A stretch of DNA of 64,000 nt from Micromonospora olivasterospora (GTDB taxonomy: Bacteria; Actinomycetota; Actinomycetes; Mycobacteriales; Micromonosporaceae). The stretch spans positions 496,001 to 560,000 of the forward strand of contig NZ_VLKE01000001.1 in the NCBI RefSeq assembly GCF_007830265.1, written 5' to 3'. Position 1 is the stretch's first letter; every line of letters begins with the position of its first letter. Below are positions 60,245-64,000 of this stretch, piece by piece. The notes under the pieces were generated by a model, which did not search any database, was not told the DNA's origin, and worked only from the letters and a program-made list of their open reading frames with translations. A program made the position numbers and the translations under genes.

Positions 60245-62836
60245 CTACGTCGTCTCCTGCTCGCCCGCCTCCGGCCCGCCGGCGGACTCCGCGCCGCCCA
60301 GCAACCGCGCCGCGTCGGTGCGCCCGCGCCGGGTGCCGGTCTGGTAGGAGCTCATCATCCGGCGGATCTGCTCCGGCGGCCGCAGCGTGTCCTCCTCCTC
60401 GTCCGCCTCGGGCCCGGACGGGTCGTCCCGCAACTCGGGCACGATGTTGGCCTGCCGCACCCGCACCGGCAACCCCGAGTCGGTCAGCCGGGCCGGGGCC
60501 GGCGACGCCGCCGGGGCCCACGGCGACCCGGCCGGTGCCCCCGGCTCCGCGTCCGTGCCGGCGTCGGCCGGACCGCCCAGGGGTGTCCGGGGCGCGGTCA
60601 CCGGCAGCCCACCGGGGACCGTCGGGCCGTCCAGCGCCGGCTGCCCGGCGCCACGGCGGGTGCGTACCGGCAGCCCGGCAGCGTTCGTCGCCGGGGCGTC
60701 CGCCGGCAGCGGTCGCGGCGCCGCGCCGGGGCGGGCGCGGGTGGGCAGGCCCGGTTGAGCCTCGTTCCCGCCGGCCTCCGGGTCCGCCGCACCGAGGGCG
60801 CCGCCGGCGGAGAGCGCCGCGGGCTCCGCCAGCGCGACGGGCGCGGCCGGACGGGCGGCCGGCTGGTCGGCGGCCGGGGCGGGCGGAGCCGCCACCACCG
60901 GGGTGCCCGGGGTACGCGCCGGGCACCCCGGGTGCTCCGGGGCCCCGACCCCGTCGCCGGAGTCGACGACCAGGTCCAGCGGGATCAGCACGACCGCGGT
61001 GGTGCCGCCGTACGCGGACTCCCTCAGCTGCACCCGGACGCCGTGCCGCCCGGTCAGCCGGCTGACCACGTACAGGCCGAGCCGGGACGCGTTGGCCAGG
61101 TTCAGCTCGGAGCGGTCCACGATCCGGTGGTTCGCGGCGGCCAGGTCCTCCTCGCCCATCCCGAGGCCCCGGTCCTCGATCTCGACGGCGAAGCCGTTGG
61201 CCACCAGCTGGCCGCGCACCTCGACGGTGGTGTGCGGCGGCGAGAAGGACAGGCCGTTCTCGATCAGCTCGGCCAGCAGGTGGATGACGTCGCCGACGGC
61301 CCGGCCGGCGAGCGAGACGTCCCCCAGCGGCAGCACGTTGACCCGCGTGTAGTCCTCCACCTCGGCGACCGCGCCCCGGACCACGTCGACCATCGGGACG
61401 CTGCGCCGCCAGGCCCGGCCCGGCGTGGAGCCGGAGAGCACGATCAGGTTCTCCGCGTTACGCCGCATCCGGGTGGCGAGGTGGTCGACCCGGAACAGGT
61501 CCTCCAGCTCCTCGGCGTCCTGCTCCCGCCGCTCCATGGCGTCGAGCATGGTGAGCTGGCGGTGCACCAGGGCCTGGGTGCGCCGGGCCAGGCTGAGGAA
61601 GACCTCGCGGACGTTGCGGCGCAGCTCGGCCTGCTCGACGGCGGTACGCAGCGCGGTCTCCTGGACCACGTTGAACGCCTTGCCCACCTGGCCGACCTCG
61701 TCGTCGCCGAACTCCAGCGGCGGCGCCTCGGTCGCGACGTCGACCGCCTCGCCGTGGCCCAGCCGCTCCACCACGCTCGGCAGCCGGTCGTTGGCCAGCG
61801 TGAAGGCCGCCTCCCGCAGGCGCTCCAGCTGCCCGAGGATGGCCCGACCGGTGGTGATCGACACGATGATCGACGCGATGACGGCGAGCAGGCCGAGGCC
61901 GGTGGCGAGCACCAGCCGGCTGATCACGGCGACGGCGACCGGGATGGCCCGGTCCACCACGTCGTCACCGCCGGCGGTCACCACGTCGTTCCACTGCGCG
62001 AGCGCGGGGCCGACCACCTGGTCCCACTCCGCGGCCTCGAACGTCAGCCGGGTGTCGCCGCCCCGGCCCTGGAGGATCCCGTCCTCCAGGCTCCGCAGGC
62101 GCTCGAACGTCGCGCCGTCGAGCATCCCGGCGTACCGCTGGCGGTCCGCCGCGGGCAGCCGGCTCACCGCCAGGTCGGCGGCGACCCGCTGCCCGCCGAT
62201 GAGCTGGGCCAGCTGGACGCGCTCCGCCGGGGTCACCCGGCCCGCCGCGAGCACGCCGGCGAGCAGGGCGTCCTCCTGGCTGAGCAGCTCGCGCGCGCGG
62301 TTGAGGTCGATCAGCGCCTTGGTGTCCTCCGCGATCCCCTGGTCGTCGAGAACGCCCAGCTCCGCGAAGACGTCGAAGATGGACCGGATCGCCCCGCCGT
62401 ACGCGGCGTGGGTGGACGCGCGGTCGGCCCTGCGGGCGTCCACCTCGGAGCGGGTCTGCGACAGCCGGGACAGCTGCCCGTAGACCGCGTCGAGCCGCTG
62501 GTCGAGGGTGTCGCTGGCCGCCATCCCGGCCCGCCAGCCGCCGGACGACTCCCGGAACGCCACCGCCAACTCGTCGGTGCGCCGCCGCTCGGACGCGAGC
62601 GCCTCCCGCCGGGCCTCGTCCGGCCGGCCGAGGTACGCCAGGGACGTCCGCCGCTCCCCCTGAAGCTGGGCCAGGAGCTGCTCAGCCGGCTCGGAGACCT
62701 CGGTGTTGAGGGTCTGCACCCCGAGCAGGTTGAAGCCGTCCCGGACTGTCACCCACGCCGCGAAGGCCCAGAGCGCGACGAGCGACGCGAGCAGGGCGAC
62801 GACTTTGGTACGGAGGTTCGTACTGCGGGAACGCAT
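60245..62836 (-). CDS. cvnA: Conserveon sensor kinase with nitrate/nitrite-sensing (NIT) domain (CvnA)
   Basis: An 863-residue membrane protein. A first helix (about residues 10-28) is followed by an extracellular NIT-type helical domain (about 50-300), a second helix near 320-340 and a HAMP-like linker. An atypical HATPase domain follows: N box LLAELIENGLSFSPPHTTV, G box VEIEDRGLGMGEEDL and RLGLYVVSRL. A long Pro/Ala-rich C-terminus (about 600-860) is disordered. No HisKA His is evident, as in other CvnA proteins. The ATG at 62836 has AGGA upstream. It senses an unknown ligand and starts the conserveon operon. Confidence 0.88.
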   Translation of the reverse strand: MRSRSTNLRTKVVALLASLVALWAFAAWVTVRDGFNLLGVQTLNTEVSEPAEQLLAQLQGERRTSLAYLGRPDEARREALASERRRTDELAVAFRESSGGWRAGMAASDTLDQRLDAVYGQLSRLSQTRSEVDARRADRASTHAAYGGAIRSIFDVFAELGVLDDQGIAEDTKALIDLNRARELLSQEDALLAGVLAAGRVTPAERVQLAQLIGGQRVAADLAVSRLPAADRQRYAGMLDGATFERLRSLEDGILQGRGGDTRLTFEAAEWDQVVGPALAQWNDVVTAGGDDVVDRAIPVAVAVISRLVLATGLGLLAVIASIIVSITTGRAILGQLERLREAAFTLANDRLPSVVERLGHGEAVDVATEAPPLEFGDDEVGQVGKAFNVVQETALRTAVEQAELRRNVREVFLSLARRTQALVHRQLTMLDAMERREQDAEELEDLFRVDHLATRMRRNAENLIVLSGSTPGRAWRRSVPMVDVVRGAVAEVEDYTRVNVLPLGDVSLAGRAVGDVIHLLAELIENGLSFSPPHTTVEVRGQLVANGFAVEIEDRGLGMGEEDLAAANHRIVDRSELNLANASRLGLYVVSRLTGRHGVRVQLRESAYGGTTAVVLIPLDLVVDSGDGVGAPEHPGCPARTPGTPVVAAPPAPAADQPAARPAAPVALAEPAALSAGGALGAADPEAGGNEAQPGLPTRARPGAAPRPLPADAPATNAAGLPVRTRRGAGQPALDGPTVPGGLPVTAPRTPLGGPADAGTDAEPGAPAGSPWAPAASPAPARLTDSGLPVRVRQANIVPELRDDPSGPEADEEEDTLRPPEQIRRMMSSYQTGTRRGRTDAARLLGGAESAGGPEAGEQETT

Positions 62837-62933
62837 CACACCGTCCTGGCCGGGTGTACGAAAGGGGTGTCGGGCACACATGGTCGGTACACCATCGACC
62901 ACGCGCGCACGCTAGCAGTGTCCGAATGCTCAC

Positions 62934-64000
62934 TCAAGCGGCACTGATCAACGGGGTAGTCCGACTTTCGGTGCCATCGGCTGTCCCGACGGCGTGGTCG
63001 CGGACGAGATGACGGGCGGCGGCCACCGCGGCGCCCACGATCACGGCGGGCCGGTACAGGTCCTTGTCGTGCCAGAGCGCCGGCTCCCCGTCGAGTCCCT
63101 CCATCGTGGACAGGTACCGTCGGGCGCGCGCGAGCGCGGGCCCGGTATCCGCCGGCGCGGCGGTTCCCGCGGCACGAAGGACCTGGACGGCGTACGCGGT
63201 CTCCTCGACCGTGCCGCCCCACCGCCCCCAGGAGCCGTCGGCGCGTTGCCCGGCGAGCACCCACCCCGCGGCCCGGGCCACCGTGCCCGCCAACTGCGAG
63301 CCCAGGCCATGCCCGGTGAGGGCGAGCACCACGCAACTGGTGGCGTAGTACGGCGAGGCGTGCCAGCGGTCGCGCCAGGCGCCGTCCGGCAGCTGCCGGT
63401 CGACCAGCCAGTGGGTGAGCCGCCGCACCACCGGGTCGAGCCGCGGATCGGCGCCCCCGCCGTGCGTCAGGTGCCAGCCGAACGCGTCGAGCACGTGCGC
63501 GTTCGTGGTGACCGACTCCCCGTCCTCACCCTGCCAGGTGCAGAAGTGCTCCCCCGTGTCGTACCGCCACAGCGGGGACGGGTCGACCGGGCGCCCCAGC
63601 CGGGCCAGCGCGTACAGGGTCACCGAGGTGGTGTCGGCGTCGGCGGGCAGGCCGGGACCGGTGGCGGCGCCGACGGGGCCGATCGCCGCCCCGAGGCCGG
63701 CCAGCAGCCGGGGCGGCACCGGCGGCGCCAGACCCGCCCGGCTCAGGATGCTCAGCGTCCAGGCTCGCTCGAACACGGCGATCGGGGTGGCGCACGGCAC
63801 CGGCCCGCCCTGCCGCCGGGCCACGTCCTCCAGGTAGGTCACCGCCGCCGCGACCCCGCTCGCCGCTCCTGCCTCGGGTACGCCGAGCCAGGCCGCGGTG
63901 GCCGCCGGGGACGCGCCGACGGTCCCCGGCCCGGCCAGGACGACCCCACCGGCGCGGCGCGCCGCGGCACCGCCGACCTCCAGCGCGTGCAGCAGCTTCT
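62934..64000 (-). CDS. Class II terpene cyclase-like protein (5' end beyond window)
   Basis: The C-terminal 355 or so residues of a protein continuing past the right edge; the frame stays open to 64000 and begins KLLHALEVGG. The family is the class II diterpene/sesquiterpene cyclases with alpha-barrel (QW-like) repeats: DGAWRDRWHASPYYATSC and ADGSWGRWGGTVEETAYAV. The acid motif appears as DADTT (about 63631-63645) instead of DxDD; DxDTT variants are known in some bacterial sesquiterpene class II cyclases such as drimenyl diphosphate synthase. No prenyl synthase is in view. It lies 97 bp upstream of the conserveon, same orientation. Confidence 0.78.
   Translation of the reverse strand, partial: KLLHALEVGGAAARRAGGVVLAGPGTVGASPAATAAWLGVPEAGAASGVAAAVTYLEDVARRQGGPVPCATPIAVFERAWTLSILSRAGLAPPVPPRLLAGLGAAIGPVGAATGPGLPADADTTSVTLYALARLGRPVDPSPLWRYDTGEHFCTWQGEDGESVTTNAHVLDAFGWHLTHGGGADPRLDPVVRRLTHWLVDRQLPDGAWRDRWHASPYYATSCVVLALTGHGLGSQLAGTVARAAGWVLAGQRADGSWGRWGGTVEETAYAVQVLRAAGTAAPADTGPALARARRYLSTMEGLDGEPALWHDKDLYRPAVIVGAAVAAARHLVRDHAVGTADGTESRTTPLISAA

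Overview
The window is high-GC actinobacterial chromosome, most likely from Micromonospora or a close relative in the Micromonosporaceae. This rests on base composition, GTG starts, many leaderless-looking promoters, a MurD/MurL pair for L-Glu-based peptidoglycan synthesis, a conserveon (histidine kinase, roadblock, DUF742, GTPase) and a moxR-DUF58-VWA-fabG-inhA-hemH block in the order known from Mycobacterium. Nearly all of it is ordinary chromosome. Three insertion-type elements and several repeat-rich intergenic stretches interrupt it. No tRNA, rRNA, CRISPR array, phage or plasmid module was seen.

Layout. 1-2559 is an N-acetylglucosamine/chitobiose-type ABC importer (binding protein and two permeases, the second cut by the window edge) with a palindromic operator upstream. 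2761-5238 holds a membrane acyltransferase and an unknown protein. 5538-8285 is the divergent murD/murL pair. 8325-11505 has a frameshifted PucR-type regulator, methionine aminopeptidase and a divergent small XRE regulator sharing one operator. 11502-13012 is a TnpB-only element with inverted ends. 13106-18585 carries an rRNA/tRNA methyltransferase, a class A penicillin-binding protein, a membrane protein and an SPFH protein. An IS607-family element (about 18590-20160) with an internally deleted tnpB splits the SPFH gene from its NfeD partner (20163-20636).

20752-31074 is housekeeping: a serine hydrolase, DUF3097, a HAD phosphatase, ferrochelatase, FabI, FabG, then VWA, DUF58 and MoxR. Between fabG and the VWA gene lies a 720-bp + strand leader region with a hairpin that buries a perfect Shine-Dalgarno sequence, plus two tiny ORFs. 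An IS5-family element (31140-32163, TGA target duplication) sits just upstream of moxR.

32337-43105 contains PH-domain membrane proteins, a PAP2 phosphatase, a thioesterase with an MBL hydrolase, a GntR plus small-ORF cassette, a PfkB kinase, asparagine synthetase and an Xaa-Pro aminopeptidase. 43319-47646 is a tandem pair of nearly identical surface beta-helix proteins with duplicated promoters. 47728-49332 is an amylase/pullulanase relic that lost its middle. 49494-55673 is accessory: a CBM2-type anchored protein, an NTF2-like protein, a permuted papain-like protein, an ArsC-like protein, a repeat-rich 1.4-kb intergenic region, a secreted C39-like protein, DedA and a VOC protein. 55850-62836 is aconitase followed by the conserveon, and the window ends in a class II terpene-cyclase-like gene.

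Three genes (PucR-type regulator, first PH protein, Xaa-Pro aminopeptidase) show apparent single-base frameshifts in GC-rich runs. These may be assembly errors and should be checked before being read as biology. All functional calls come from reading motifs and remembered family features; no database search was run.
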